Notes: a model not told the origin generated them from the sequence alone. Counted from the stretch's first letter, positions 10,320 to 19,720 are shown. The stretch is DNA of 64,000 nt from Sphingomonas sp. (GCA_019753375.1 JAIELC010000032.1:1-64000), one strand, 5' to 3'. Program-made: numbers and translations.

Positions 10320-11894
10320 TTACTGGTTCAGACTGAAGCCAGGGGTTGCACTGGTACCGCTGTCCTTGCGGGGGGGCTGTGGCGACGTAATTGCCTTTTC
10401 TTCAATGGCATCCGGCCGTTGCAGTGGCTGGTCAACAGGCTCTGGAGCGCTGGGGACGGGGCCCACTACGCCGATCGAGGGCGCTGCCTGCCCCGGTGTC
10501 ACCACCTTGGGCTTGGCTTGCTTGGCGCCTGTGGTACCGCCGCTAAGCTTGCCCAGGAAAATCCGTTCCAGGTCGCTTGGCGCCTTGTAGCCATCGGTTG
10601 GCAATACAATGTCATTCGCGTTGACTGGCCGGACCAGGTATGGCGTGATGACAATCATCAGTTCGGTTTCATTGCGCTGCCAGGAATTTGACCGGAACAG
10701 TGCGCCAAGGACCGGAACATCACCCAACCCCGGCGCCGAATCGATCGAATTGTTGCGGTTGTTCTGCAACAGGCCGGCAATCATGAAGCTTTGACCCGAC
10801 CCAAGTTCAACGGTCGTTTCTGCGCGACGCGTGGACAGCGCGGGAATGGTCGTCCCGTTGATCTGCACCGAGCCCGCCGAGGTCAGCTGCGACACTTCCG
10901 GACGGACGCGCAGGGAAATGCGACCATCGGCAAGCACCGTCGGCGTATAAGACAGGCTGACGCCATATTGCTTATACTCAACCGAAACCGCGCCAAGACC
11001 CTGGCTGACCGGGATCGGAATTTCGCCACCGGCAAGGAACGTGCCGGTTTCACCCGACAGTGCCGTCAGATTGGGGTTGGCCAGCGTGTTTACTTCGCCG
11101 TTGCGCTCACCCAGATCGAGGGAGGCAAGGACGTCGGCGCCGAAAATCTTGCCGGCAATGCCCAACGCTGTCCCGTAATTTGAAACCCCCGGGAAGTTAA
11201 AGGTCGTCGACCCAGACGTTGCGTCGGTCGTGATCGTTCCCTGCCGTCCCTGGTTGGCACCAAAGATCGGCTTGTTCGCCGGTGCGCTTGCCTGGTTCCC
11301 GAAGTTGACGCCGATGTTCTTGGCAAAGGTGCGGCTCACTTCAGCAAACTTGACCTGCAGATTGACCTGCAGCGGCGTCGCGCTTTTCAGGCGGCTGAGG
11401 ACTTTGGTGGTGTCACCAACATAGGCCTGGACAAGACGTTCCGCTTCCGCGGCATCATCGGGCGCACCGACGGTTCCGGTCAGCAGGATCAGGCCGTTCA
11501 TCGGCGTTGCGACAATCTTGGCGTCCGGCAGTGCCAGTGACAGCATCTGATCGACCGAATCGATGTTGCTGCCGACCCGGACGGTTGTCGAATAAACGAC
11601 GCCGCCGCCCTTGGCCGTTGCATAAATCGTGGTTTCGCCAGCGGCCTTTGCAAAGACATAGATTTGCGTTGGCGACCGAACCTGAACGTCGGCAATCTTG
11701 TCATCGGCGACAAAGACATCGCTGATCGGTCGGGCGAGCGACACCAGACGACCGCGCCCGATGCCGAGCTGCAGTGTCGATGTTGGCACTGCCGCCACGG
11801 TCTGCGCCGCAATCGGATTGGCGTCTGTGCCAAGCCCGCTGGCGCCGACGGCGATGGCCAGCGGCCAGCCGAGCGTCTTGAAGGACGTACCCAT
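10320..11894 (-). CDS. cpaC: Tad secretin CpaC/RcpA
   Basis: Outer-membrane secretin pore through which the Flp pilus leaves. About 524 residues from ATG 11894. A longer reading from 11912 would begin inside cpaB, whereas 11894 has a strong GGGGGGAAG ribosome site and lies just after the cpaB stop. The N-terminal signal (LGWPLAIAVGASGLG) is followed by the pilus N1/BON-like region and the secretin domain, with GSGQSFMIAGLLQNN and APGLGDVPVLGALFRS near the C-terminus. Then comes a Pro-rich tail after residue about 430. Confidence 0.94.
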   Translation of the reverse strand: MGTSFKTLGWPLAIAVGASGLGTDANPIAAQTVAAVPTSTLQLGIGRGRLVSLARPISDVFVADDKIADVQVRSPTQIYVFAKAAGETTIYATAKGGGVVYSTTVRVGSNIDSVDQMLSLALPDAKIVATPMNGLILLTGTVGAPDDAAEAERLVQAYVGDTTKVLSRLKSATPLQVNLQVKFAEVSRTFAKNIGVNFGNQASAPANKPIFGANQGRQGTITTDATSGSTTFNFPGVSNYGTALGIAGKIFGADVLASLDLGERNGEVNTLANPNLTALSGETGTFLAGGEIPIPVSQGLGAVSVEYKQYGVSLSYTPTVLADGRISLRVRPEVSQLTSAGSVQINGTTIPALSTRRAETTVELGSGQSFMIAGLLQNNRNNSIDSAPGLGDVPVLGALFRSNSWQRNETELMIVITPYLVRPVNANDIVLPTDGYKAPSDLERIFLGKLSGGTTGAKQAKPKVVTPGQAAPSIGVVGPVPSAPEPVDQPLQRPDAIEEKAITSPQPPRKDSGTSATPGFSLNQ

Positions 11895-11895
11895 G

Positions 11896-12909
11896 TTAGT
11901 TCTTCCCCCCAACCGAAACTTCGGTCACGTTATTACCGCGTGCGATCCGCACGACCGGGCCACCATTGCCCCCTGATCCCGACAGTGATCCCACGCCAGG
12001 AGGGCCATCATTTGCCTTGCCGGGGATGGTGCTGCGCTGAAAGCGCGACACTTCGGCGCCGGTGATAAAGGTTGTTTTGCCGGCGGTCGGTGTGCTTGCA
12101 ACGCGCGCCGCCAGTGCCTTTTCCGACTTGCGATCACCGTTGCTCGGGACGTCGATCTGACCCGATGCAATTGCCTGATCCAGTTCGGTCGCGCTATCAG
12201 CCAGTGAGCGCAGCGACAATGACAGCGATCCACCAAGCGTTTGCACCAGGGCGATTTCCTCGGCCAGCTTAGGCGTTGCTTCGACGGTAACGCTTGAAAA
12301 GGTCTTGACGACTGTCTTGCCCGATTCATCGGTCGTGTTGTCGGTACGCTGATCGGTCGCGAGCACGCGCAGATTGCGCAGCACGGTTTCGGACACCTTC
12401 AGCGGCGGACCATCACCACCACCGGGTACCGACTGTGCGAGAACAAGATCGACCCGGTCGCCAGGGAAGACAAAGCCTGCCACGGCGGTGTTGGCCGACA
12501 CCGGCACGGTAACGGCACGCATGCCCGGGCCAAGCGCCGCGGCCAGGAAGCCGCGATCACCGGGGTGCACCAGGGCTCCCTGCGTGACGGGTTGACCGGC
12601 GGTGATCGCAAAGCGCACCACGGTTCCCTGCAGCGACTTGAGGTCGGTTTCCTTTTTGAGGAAGTAGGCGTTGCCTACCAGTTCCTTTGGCCAGGGCTGA
12701 AATTTCAGCGCGGTCGCGTCGAGGATCGTGCCGACCGGCAGGGCGCGCGTGGCGACCAGCACTTCGGGACCATCAACGGGCGCGGGCGCAGCCACAGCTG
12801 CTCCGGCGGTGGGCGCGGCTGATCCTGTGACCAGGCTGCGAGCCATAAATGCTGATACGGCTGCTACGAACAGCGCACCGACCAAGAGGGCAATCTTCCT
12901 GCTATCCAT
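11896..12909 (-). CDS. cpaB: Flp pilus assembly protein CpaB/RcpC
   Basis: 337 residues. Periplasmic SAF-domain protein that associates with the secretin CpaC. N-terminal TM (IALLVGALFVAAVSAFMARS), then the SAF-type segment EVLVATRALPVGTILDATAL and a GDRVDLVLAQSVPGG stretch typical of CpaB. The C-terminus is Gly-rich. It is separated from cpaA by a 49-base spacer and followed at once by cpaC (one base between stop and start). Confidence 0.93.
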   Translation of the reverse strand: MDSRKIALLVGALFVAAVSAFMARSLVTGSAAPTAGAAVAAPAPVDGPEVLVATRALPVGTILDATALKFQPWPKELVGNAYFLKKETDLKSLQGTVVRFAITAGQPVTQGALVHPGDRGFLAAALGPGMRAVTVPVSANTAVAGFVFPGDRVDLVLAQSVPGGGDGPPLKVSETVLRNLRVLATDQRTDNTTDESGKTVVKTFSSVTVEATPKLAEEIALVQTLGGSLSLSLRSLADSATELDQAIASGQIDVPSNGDRKSEKALAARVASTPTAGKTTFITGAEVSRFQRSTIPGKANDGPPGVGSLSGSGGNGGPVVRIARGNNVTEVSVGGKN

Positions 12910-12958
12910 GACGAACTAGGCCTTTCGGACGTGGACCGGTTGATCCGACGTTAAGCTT

Positions 12959-13432
12959 TCAAGTAAATTGGTTAAAAAGTGGTTCGCGAAGTGCAATTAG
13001 TCCTGCGATGGCAATTGCCACCCCATATGGAACCTCTAATTGTCCTTTGTTTTTATTAAGTTGATGATCAATCAACATGATGATGGTCAGACCGCCACCG
13101 ATCAGCGACATCGCGATCAGCATCCATACCATCGGCACCAACGGCAGCCATAAGGCGAGCGCGCCGATCAACTTCACATCGCCGCCACCCATTTGCCCAA
13201 AATAGAAGGCGACACAGAAAAGGGCGAAGACGGCAAAGGCAAAACCAAGCTGCATGACCATGTCGGGCCATGGCGATAAACCGTTGGCGACCCACCACAA
13301 CGGGGCCAGCAACGCGATGACGGCGTTCTTCCAATTAGCGATTTCGCGTGTACGCGCATCCTGAATCCCCGCCGAAACCAGCAGCAATGCCAGAGCGATA
13401 AACAGAATCGCGATTGAAGAGCCCCACTCCAT
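12959..13432 (-). CDS. cpaA: Type IV prepilin peptidase (A24 family), CpaA/TadV
   Basis: 157 residues from ATG 13432. The open frame extends 145 codons further upstream, but that part is antisense to the divergent hydrolase and has no family similarity. Aspartic membrane protease that trims the Flp prepilin leader. The catalytic aspartates are visible as Asp25 in IQDARTREI and Asp85 in the GxGD-type motif MGGGDVKLIGALALW. Several TM helices make up the whole chain. Lacks the N-terminal methylase domain, as usual for short TadV/CpaA. First gene of the Tad block; no pilin gene lies upstream of it. Confidence 0.92.
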   Translation of the reverse strand: MEWGSSIAILFIALALLLVSAGIQDARTREIANWKNAVIALLAPLWWVANGLSPWPDMVMQLGFAFAVFALFCVAFYFGQMGGGDVKLIGALALWLPLVPMVWMLIAMSLIGGGLTIIMLIDHQLNKNKGQLEVPYGVAIAIAGLIALREPLFNQFT

Positions 13433-13480
13433 GATGTAATTCTCTAGACGACATGGCTTTCCAAAAAGTAACCAGCGTGG

Positions 13481-14446
13481 ATGGTTTCTTCCGCCCTGTA
13501 TCGCCGAGCGATTCCCTCTGCCGCTCGGATCACCAGCTGGATTGGTCCCGACGGCTGGCGTTTCCGTCGTTTTGACTGGCCGTGCGACGCCGCAGGGTTG
13601 CGCGGCCGAATTCTGTGGCAAGGCGGGCGCGGCGACATTTTCGAGAAATATCTTGAACTTTTTGCCCATTGGCATGCGCAGGGCTGGTCGATCACATCGC
13701 TCGACTGGCGCGGACAAGGTGGGTCGGGACGTGTATCGGCCGATCCCCATGTCGGCGATATTGATGACTTTGCGACCTATGTTGACGATTTTGCCGCCTT
13801 CTGGGCGGTTTGGTCGGCAGAGGAGGCAGGGCCGCGGGTCATGATGGGCCATTCGATGGGCGGCCATTTGCTTGCGCGCGCAATCGCCGAAAGCGCCGGT
13901 TCAGGCGGCAACACGGCGATGCCCGATGCGGTGGTGCTGATCGCCCCGATGATGGGGGTCCGCAGTCCGTTTGGCGCGATCCTGGGAGAGGCGATTGCGC
14001 GGATCATCGGCGGGATCGGCAATCCGTCGCGAGCCGCCTGGAAAACCAACGAGAAGCCAGCGACGATGGCGACGCGCCAAAAGCTGCTGACGCATGATGC
14101 GGATCGGTACGGCGATGAATTGTGGTGGCAGTCGGCCCAGCCAGAGCTGATGCTGGGGCCGCCAAGCTGGCGCTGGGTCATAGAGGCATTCGCCTCGACC
14201 CGGCGGTTGCGCGGCGACCCGCGGCTGCAAAAGGTGACGGTGCCTGTCTTGATGCTCGTTGCGCTTGCCGATCAGCTCGTGCTCCCGAGCGCCGCCATCG
14301 CGGTTGCCGATCAACTCCCCGATGTGCAGCTTGTCAAATTCGGCCGCGAAGCCGCGCATGAAATCCTGCGCGAAGCCGATCCGGTGCGCAATCGCGCGAT
14401 TGCCGACATTGATGCTTTCCTTTCCGTCCGGGTGCGGGTGGCCTGA
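13481..14446 (+). CDS. Alpha/beta hydrolase (monoacylglycerol-lipase / S33 type)
   Basis: 321 residues. Serine hydrolase fold with nucleophile Ser125 in MGHSMGGHL, an oxyanion strand ending LWQGGRGD, SLDWRGQGGSG, an acid at VALADQ, and the likely catalytic His in EAAHEILRE. The lid region (about 150-230) resembles lysophospholipase/monoacylglycerol lipase proteins. The ATG at 13481 starts only 48 bases from the divergent cpaA start, so the two promoters must overlap or lie in the genes. It ends one base before the FAD oxidoreductase, suggesting an operon. Substrate unknown. Confidence 0.85.
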   Translation: MVSSALYRRAIPSAARITSWIGPDGWRFRRFDWPCDAAGLRGRILWQGGRGDIFEKYLELFAHWHAQGWSITSLDWRGQGGSGRVSADPHVGDIDDFATYVDDFAAFWAVWSAEEAGPRVMMGHSMGGHLLARAIAESAGSGGNTAMPDAVVLIAPMMGVRSPFGAILGEAIARIIGGIGNPSRAAWKTNEKPATMATRQKLLTHDADRYGDELWWQSAQPELMLGPPSWRWVIEAFASTRRLRGDPRLQKVTVPVLMLVALADQLVLPSAAIAVADQLPDVQLVKFGREAAHEILREADPVRNRAIADIDAFLSVRVRVA

Positions 14447-14447
14447 C

Positions 14448-15584
14448 ATGGATCGGCCCGACAAGGATCAATCCGCTTTGGATCAGTTCGACATTGCGGT
14501 GGTCGGGGCGGGTATTGCGGGGGCAAGCATCGCCGCAGAACTCGCCCCCCATGCCCGCACCATCCTGATCGAAGCAGAGGATATGCCCGGCTATCATGCC
14601 ACCGGACGCTCCGCCGCGTTCTGGCATGAAACACTGGGCGGGCCGTTTATCCAGCCGCTCACGCGCGCTTCCTATCCGGTGCTGGAAAGCGGCGGCTTTC
14701 TGAAACCGCGTGCCTCGCTAGAGGTCGCCGACGTGCACGGCGTCGCGCTGCTCGACAAGCTGGAGGCGGAATTTTCAGGTACCGGCATCGGCCTGACGAG
14801 GCTGGACCATGCCGGTGTCCGACAATGGGTGCCGCGCGCCAAACCGGTGCTGGTGGGCGGACTGCTGGAGCGCGTGGGTGCCGATATCGATGTCGGCGGG
14901 TTGCACGGCGGCGTGCTGGGTGCGTTCAGGCGGGCGGGCGGGACATTGGCAACCCGCACGCGGATTGAACGGATCGATCGCAACGGCGGGGCCTGGACGA
15001 TGCACGCCGGCGATCGGTCGATCAGTGCGGATATCATCGTCAACGCAGCCGGTGCCTGGGCGGACGGTCTCGCCATGATGGCAGGGGTCGGGCCCGTTGG
15101 TGTCCAACCCAAGCGGCGGACGATTGCGCAGGTGCGGGTTGCCACCGATGATGTGCCCGCCACACTGCCGCTCGTGATCGACATTGCGGGAAGCTATTAT
15201 TTCCGTCCAGAGGGGCCAAACCGATTGTGGCTGTGCCCGCATGATGAGACCCCGGTTGACGCAGGCGATGCCGCGCCAGAGGACATCGATGTCGCCACCG
15301 CGATCGACCGGTTTGAAACGGTCACCGATTGGAAAGTCGTTGCGGTCGAACGCAAATGGGCAGGGTTGCGCAGCTTTGCGCCAGATCGATTGCCGGTCTT
15401 CGGATTTGATCCGGTAGTGCCGGGGTTCTTCTGGTTTGCCGGACAGGGCGGCGTTGGCATTCAGACGGCGCCCGCCGCGGCCGTGCTGGGGGCTGCACTG
15501 GTGCTGGGCCATGCCATCCCCGACATGGTCGCTGCGATCGATCCAGCGCGATTTGCGCCTGATCGTTTTGGACTGCTGGCATAA
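14448..15584 (+). CDS. FAD-dependent amine/amino-acid oxidoreductase (DAO family)
   Basis: 378 residues from ATG 14448; the open frame before this belongs to the overlapping hydrolase. The dinucleotide-binding motif is VVGAGIAGASIAAELA (18-33), followed by the DAO-family GYHATGRSAAFWHE and, at the C-terminus, FFWFAGQGGVGIQTAPA, which contacts the flavin. This matches the glycine/D-amino-acid dehydrogenase and related family. Neighbours are a hydrolase and YegP, which do not fix the substrate. Confidence 0.88.
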   Translation: MDRPDKDQSALDQFDIAVVGAGIAGASIAAELAPHARTILIEAEDMPGYHATGRSAAFWHETLGGPFIQPLTRASYPVLESGGFLKPRASLEVADVHGVALLDKLEAEFSGTGIGLTRLDHAGVRQWVPRAKPVLVGGLLERVGADIDVGGLHGGVLGAFRRAGGTLATRTRIERIDRNGGAWTMHAGDRSISADIIVNAAGAWADGLAMMAGVGPVGVQPKRRTIAQVRVATDDVPATLPLVIDIAGSYYFRPEGPNRLWLCPHDETPVDAGDAAPEDIDVATAIDRFETVTDWKVVAVERKWAGLRSFAPDRLPVFGFDPVVPGFFWFAGQGGVGIQTAPAAAVLGAALVLGHAIPDMVAAIDPARFAPDRFGLLA

Positions 15585-15636
15585 CCTTCTGCGCCGCGCT
15601 AAGCTTATCGTCTCATCCCTTCAGGAGAGATGTCTC

Positions 15637-15810
15637 ATGGCGCACAAATTTGTGATCGAGCAGAACAAGAAGGGCGAATATGTCGCCAAGTTCAAATATA
15701 ATAGCGAAATTATGTTCTGGACCGAAGGCTATACCACCAAGGCCAGCGCCGTGAACGCGATCGAATCGATCAAGAAGAACGGCCCGGGAGCGCCCACCGA
15801 AGAAAGCTGA
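15637..15810 (+). CDS. YegP family protein (DUF1508)
   Basis: 57 residues. Single DUF1508 unit: FVIEQNKKGEYVAKFKYNSE followed by EGYTTKASAVNAIESIKKN. Ribosome site AGGAGA lies eight bases upstream of ATG 15637. YegP-type proteins are small, stable and of unknown function. It converges on rnhA, with stops four bases apart. Confidence 0.9.
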   Translation: MAHKFVIEQNKKGEYVAKFKYNSEIMFWTEGYTTKASAVNAIESIKKNGPGAPTEES

Positions 15811-15813
15811 TTG

Positions 15814-16308
15814 CTATGACCGGCCGGTCGTTCGTTCGGCCGGTCGTTCGTTCGGCTGGCCGGGCTTGCTGGCGGCAATCGCCGCATTGCTCGCCAACGT
15901 ATCGGCGCGTTCGTTATCCGGGTGGCCATTATGGCCCTTTACCCATTGCCAGTCGATCCGGTGCGGCTTGGCGGCGGCGATCAATTCCTGCCACAAATCT
16001 GCATTCTTGACCGGCTTTTTGTCGGCGGTGCGCCAGCCGTTCTTCTGCCAGCCGTGAAGCCATTTGGTCAGCCCATCGATCACATACCGGCTGTCGGTCG
16101 ACAACGTGACGTGGCAAGGGCGTTTGAGCGCCTTGAGCGCTTCGATCACTGCCGTCATTTCCATGCGGTTGTTCGTCGTGGCGGGCTCGCCGCCGGACAG
16201 TTCGCGCTCCCGCGTGCCTGACCGGATGATGGCGCCCCAGCCGCCCGGTCCCGGATTGCCCTTGCACGCGCCGTCAGTGGCTATTTCGACCTGGGTCAGT
16301 TCGGTCAT
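15814..16308 (-). CDS. rnhA: Ribonuclease HI
   Basis: 164 residues from ATG 16308, which overlaps the thrB stop by four bases; the upstream extension of the frame lies in thrB. Cleaves RNA in RNA/DNA hybrids. Active-site residues are Asp12 ([14 protein letters not shown]), Glu50 (NNRMEM), Asp72 (STDSRYV) and Asp136 (NERAD), with the handle KGHNGHPDN. The last dozen residues ([13 protein letters not shown]) are encoded by a tandem repeat and are not part of the family core. Third gene of ispH-thrB-rnhA. Confidence 0.96.
   Translation of the reverse strand: MTELTQVEIATDGACKGNPGPGGWGAIIRSGTRERELSGGEPATTNNRMEMTAVIEALKALKRPCHVTLSTDSRYVIDGLTKWLHGWQKNGWRTADKKPVKNADLWQELIAAAKPHRIDWQWVKGHNGHPDNERADTLASNAAIAASKPGQPNERPAERTTGRS
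15821..15859. repeat. Tandem 16-base repeat at the 3' end of rnhA
   Basis: Two exact head-to-tail copies of CGGCCGGTCGTTCGTT (15821-15836, 15837-15852) and a partial third. They lie in the final codons of rnhA, near the convergent yegP stop. Internal CGGCCG-type symmetry could also make it fold. Confidence 0.7.
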
Positions 16309-17261
16309 GCGAAGGCGTTGCCGGCCTCGTAATGACGATAACGCCGCAAATAGGCGAGCGGATCCTTGCGTGTTACAAGCGCGTCCGGCGGTGTGTTGAG
16401 CCAGTCCCAGGCGCGGCTGAGAAAGAAACGCAGGCAAGCGCCGCGTGCGAGCACGGGGAGCGCCCGCTCTTCGTCCGGGTGAAGCGCGAGGATGCTGCGA
16501 TAACCGTCGATCAGGGACCGTCCGACCGCAGCATCATAGTCGACGCCGGCGGCATCGAATGCCCAGGCGCTGTGCATAACGGCCAGGTCATAGGCGCGAA
16601 AATCGGTGCATGCGAAATAGAAATCGATCAGCCCGGTCACCTGATTGCCCAGCATCAGCACATTGTCGGGGAACAGATCGGCGTGGATCGCGCCGCGCGG
16701 CAGCGCATCGCGGGCCGGCCATAGGGTCAGGATTTCGTCCGCGATTGCCGCGGCGTCGCGGTGGAGATCAGGGGCGATGCGATCAAGGTCGGCCCCGCAG
16801 CGCGCGAGCAGCGGACGCCAGCTGTCGACGCCCATCGAATTGGGGCGGGTCAGCGTGAAATCTTCGGTGGCAGCATGCATCGCCGCCAATGCCCGGCCGG
16901 CCGCCAGCGCCTGTGCCGGGGTGGGATGCGACAGCGACACGCCGGGGAGGAATTTGATCAGACACGCCGGGCGGCCCGCCAGTTCCTGAATTTCGACACC
17001 CTGCCGGTCCTTGATCGCCGGCGGCACGGGCAATCCTTTCGCATCAAGATGATCAAGGAGCGCCATGAAAAAGGGCAGGTCATCCGCCGCGACGCGCTTT
17101 TCATAGAGCGTCAGGATGAAACGGCCGCGCGTCGTATCGACAAGATAATTGCTGTTCTCGACGCCTTCGGCAATGCCCTTGGCGGACACGAGATCGCCCA
17201 CGTTATAGCCGGTCAGGAAATCGCTGAGCGCTTCTGCCGAGACGTGGGTGTAGACCGCCAT
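16305..17261 (-). CDS. thrB: Homoserine kinase (ThrB, APH-fold type)
   Basis: 318 residues. Phosphorylates homoserine in threonine synthesis. This is the aminoglycoside-phosphotransferase-like form common in alphaproteobacteria. Landmarks are [12 protein letters not shown] at the start, [20 protein letters not shown] (nucleotide loop), [14 protein letters not shown] (catalytic loop with Asp) and [18 protein letters not shown] (metal site). Lies three bases after ispH and overlaps rnhA by four bases, a conserved alphaproteobacterial arrangement. Confidence 0.95.
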   Translation of the reverse strand: MAVYTHVSAEALSDFLTGYNVGDLVSAKGIAEGVENSNYLVDTTRGRFILTLYEKRVAADDLPFFMALLDHLDAKGLPVPPAIKDRQGVEIQELAGRPACLIKFLPGVSLSHPTPAQALAAGRALAAMHAATEDFTLTRPNSMGVDSWRPLLARCGADLDRIAPDLHRDAAAIADEILTLWPARDALPRGAIHADLFPDNVLMLGNQVTGLIDFYFACTDFRAYDLAVMHSAWAFDAAGVDYDAAVGRSLIDGYRSILALHPDEERALPVLARGACLRFFLSRAWDWLNTPPDALVTRKDPLAYLRRYRHYEAGNAFA

Positions 17262-17264
17262 GCC

Positions 17265-18230
17265 TTACGCGGCAGCGGCGGCTTCCAGCCCGCGCGGCAG
17301 CTTGAACGAAATCGTCTCACGCGTTGTTTCAAATTCGCGCTCGGTGATCGTGTAATGCTCGGCAAGCTTGGCCACCAGTTCACGGACCAGTGTCTCGGGT
17401 GCCGACGCACCGGCAGTAATGCCAAGCCGTTTTACGCCTTCCATCCAGGCCCAGTCGAGTTCTTCCGCGCGGGGGATCAGGCGCGCGCGCGTGCCCTGGC
17501 GTTCGGCCACTTCAACCAGGCGCAACGAATTGGACGAGTTGAACGCGCCAATCACCAGCATTGCATCGCACTCACCGGCAATCGCCTTGACGGCCGCCTG
17601 ACGGTTCGACGTTGCATAACAAATGTCTTCGCCGCGCGGCGCCTTGATGTTGGGAAAACGCTGGAGCAGCGTCTCAACAATTTCGGCGGTGTCGTCGACC
17701 GACAAAGTCGTCTGCGTCAGAAAGGCAAGGTTACCGGGATCGGCGGGCTGGAAGGCTTCTGCGTCGGCAACGGTTTCCACCAACGACATCGCGCCCGGTG
17801 GCACCTGTCCAAAGGTGCCGATCACTTCGGGATGGCCCGCGTGACCGACAAACACGATATGCCGGCCAGCTTCGACCAGGCGCTCTGCCTGACGATGGAC
17901 TTTCGACACCAGCGGGCAGGTTGCATCGAGATAGGTCATGCCGCGCTCATCCGCCTTGGCAGGCACGGCCTTTGGCACGCCGTGCGCCGAAAAGACGACC
18001 GGCACATCTTCGGGCACTTCTTCCAGTTCTTCGACAAAGATCGCGCCCTTGGCACGCAGGCTGTCGACAACAAACTTGTTGTGGACAATCTCATGCCGGA
18101 CATAAACCGGTGCGCCGTATTTCTCGATCGCCAGTTCGACAATGTGGATCGCGCGATCGACTCCCGCGCAAAAACCGCGCGGTGCGGCGATCAACAGTTC
18201 GAGGGCGGGCTTTTCGTCTGAGCTCATCAT
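17265..18230 (-). CDS. ispH: 4-hydroxy-3-methylbut-2-enyl diphosphate reductase
   Basis: 321 residues. Last step of the MEP isoprenoid pathway, giving IPP and DMAPP; an iron-sulfur enzyme. The three cluster cysteines are visible as Cys21 (PRGFCAGV), Cys105 (DATCPLV) and Cys204 ([11 protein letters not shown]), and the substrate loop is FNSSNSLRL. The start has two ATG codons in tandem; GAGG lies seven bases before the first. Heads the ispH-thrB-rnhA operon, divergent from the lipoprotein gene across about 134 bases. Confidence 0.97.
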   Translation of the reverse strand: MMSSDEKPALELLIAAPRGFCAGVDRAIHIVELAIEKYGAPVYVRHEIVHNKFVVDSLRAKGAIFVEELEEVPEDVPVVFSAHGVPKAVPAKADERGMTYLDATCPLVSKVHRQAERLVEAGRHIVFVGHAGHPEVIGTFGQVPPGAMSLVETVADAEAFQPADPGNLAFLTQTTLSVDDTAEIVETLLQRFPNIKAPRGEDICYATSNRQAAVKAIAGECDAMLVIGAFNSSNSLRLVEVAERQGTRARLIPRAEELDWAWMEGVKRLGITAGASAPETLVRELVAKLAEHYTITEREFETTRETISFKLPRGLEAAAAA

Positions 18231-18364
18231 GATTTGCCTCTACGCGATTGCTTGCGTGTGCGAAAGGCGGTTCCTATGGTAGATTTTTAGGGGCAGTCGC
18301 TGGCTGTATAAGCTTGCGCCCCTTTGTTGTAATGGCCGCGTTGATCCAATGCCGGCAATAAAAG

Positions 18365-19027
18365 GTGCGTTCAATCGTGAGAGCCGGGAATTCAATCGCT
18401 TCGCTCGCTGTCCTGCTTGTGTCGGCAGTGACCCTTGGCGGGTGTGCCAAGACGGGCGAAATCACGCTGGGCGGGATCACCGCAGTGCGCTCTGCCTGCC
18501 CGTCGGTGGCGATTCCTGCGCAGACGGGGGACATAACCTTGTTCAATCCTGCGGCGAGCCGGGAGGAAACGGCCATCGATGTGACCGCATTGATGACGAA
18601 TGTCCGATCGGTTTGCACCGATGTTGGCGACACGGTCCAGACCAATGTGACTTTTGACATCCGCGCCCGTCGAGCCGACACCTCGGCAGCACGCGATGTA
18701 ACGCTCCCATATTTTATCACCGTGGTGCAAGGCGGCACTCAGGTGGTTGCCAAGCGGATTGGCCGCGCGACCGTCCATTTTGACAGCGGACGCGATCGCG
18801 CCAGCACGTCGGGCCAGGTGTCCGCCACGGTTGATCGGGCGGCCGCCACGCTGCCGCCGGAAATACGCAAAAACCTTTTGCGCAAACGCCGTGCCGGAGA
18901 AGATGATGCCGCGATTGATCCGTTGTCGCGGCCTGACATCAAGGCCGCGGTCCAGCGCGCGACCTTTGAAGCTCTGGTTGGTTTCCAGCTTACCGACGAC
19001 CAGCTGAAATATAACGCTACCCGGTGA
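18365..19027 (+). CDS. Hypothetical lipoprotein
   Basis: 220 residues from a GTG at 18365 (another GTG at 18377 is possible). Lipobox VTLGGC is preceded by a hydrophobic run, so the mature protein should be lipid-anchored at about Cys27. The body has two long beta-rich stretches (DVTALMTNVRSVCTDVGDTV, NVTFDIRARRADTS, LPYFITVVQGG) and a C-terminal FEALVGFQLTDDQLKYNATR. I do not recognise a functional family. It overlaps the cupin gene by four bases. Confidence 0.75.
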   Translation: MRSIVRAGNSIASLAVLLVSAVTLGGCAKTGEITLGGITAVRSACPSVAIPAQTGDITLFNPAASREETAIDVTALMTNVRSVCTDVGDTVQTNVTFDIRARRADTSAARDVTLPYFITVVQGGTQVVAKRIGRATVHFDSGRDRASTSGQVSATVDRAAATLPPEIRKNLLRKRRAGEDDAAIDPLSRPDIKAAVQRATFEALVGFQLTDDQLKYNATR

Positions 19028-19356
19028 AGATCCCTGAGCTGGCTTTTACCGTTACCGATTGGTCGACGGTAGAGCGCACCGAACACCCGGGTGAAACGGG
19101 CACGGCATGGTGGCAGACCTTTTCGGTGGGGGACCTGCGTCTGCGCATCGTCGAATATTCGGCGGGCTATCTTGCCGATCATTGGTGCGATCGCGGCCAT
19201 GTGCTCTTCGTCCTCGAAGGCGAAATTGAAAGCGAATTGCGCGATGGCCGACGGCAACTGCTCTCTCGCGGGATGTCGTATCAGGTATCGGACCTCGGCG
19301 ACGCCGCGCATCGCTCAAGAAGTGCTTCGGGCGCGAAACTATTTATCGTCGATTGA
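19024..19356 (+). CDS. DHCW-motif cupin-fold protein
   Basis: 110 residues from a GTG overlapping the previous stop. Small single-domain cupin: MKIPELAFTVTDWS start, GYLADHWCDRGHVLFVLEGE carrying the Asp52-His53-Trp54-Cys55 signature, and GMSYQVSD, AKLFIVD end. Cupins bind metal or small ligands; no substrate is known for this group. Immediately upstream of the glycine riboswitch region but on a separate transcript by inference. Confidence 0.85.
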   Translation: MKIPELAFTVTDWSTVERTEHPGETGTAWWQTFSVGDLRLRIVEYSAGYLADHWCDRGHVLFVLEGEIESELRDGRRQLLSRGMSYQVSDLGDAAHRSRSASGAKLFIVD

Positions 19357-19418
19357 CTCGCTTGCTGCGGCGCGTCAAAGCTCGATCGTCGATGGCGGGA
19401 AACCGGCATGGGCACGCG

Positions 19419-19655
19419 CGGGAGAGTGTGCGTCCGCTTCGGTTCTGATCGGGCTTTGACAGCATGGGTCGGGACGGAAACAGCGCACCGCCGAAGGAGC
19501 AACCGCCCCGGAATCTCTCAGGCACACCGGACCGCGCGGGCCTATAAACGACACTCTGGAAAGCGGCAGCGCGATTCGTCGCAATGCCCACCGAAGGGGT
19601 AAGCCGCCGGGCACAACCGGCGGTCAAAGCTCTCAGGTTCCGTGACAGAGGGGGC
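19419..19655 (+). ncRNA. Tandem glycine riboswitch
   Basis: Two consecutive glycine aptamers in the leader of gcvT. Aptamer I (about 19419-19560): GGGAGAGTG stem, CCGAAGGAGCAA, ATCTCTCAGGCA, and closing GACACTCTGGAAAG. Aptamer II (about 19561-19655): CCGAAGGGGTAAG, AGCTCTCAGG and GACAGAGGGGGC. These are the conserved core elements of the family. Glycine binding usually switches the cleavage operon on. The remaining 65 bases before gcvT would form the expression platform. The whole 19357-19720 gap holds only this element and its promoter. Confidence 0.95.
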
Positions 19656-19720
19656 GGTGAATCGGGGCGCTGGCAAGCGCGTTAGTTCGCCGTCTGACCA
19701 CTTGTCCACGGAGACCGGCC

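Noticed and set aside
12959..13867. 302-residue version of the prepilin peptidase
   Set aside because: The first 145 residues overlap the divergent hydrolase and lack similarity; family start is ATG 13432.
16761..18221. Long plus-strand frame (486 codons) over thrB and ispH
   Set aside because: Antisense to two well-conserved genes and lacks any recognisable domain or ribosome site.
18231..18364. EcfG-type promoter upstream of ispH
   Set aside because: GGAAC is present on the minus strand but no CGTT follows at 16-18 bases.
19408..19602. Short open frame within the glycine riboswitch
   Set aside because: The RNA motifs explain the sequence; no ribosome site or coding bias.
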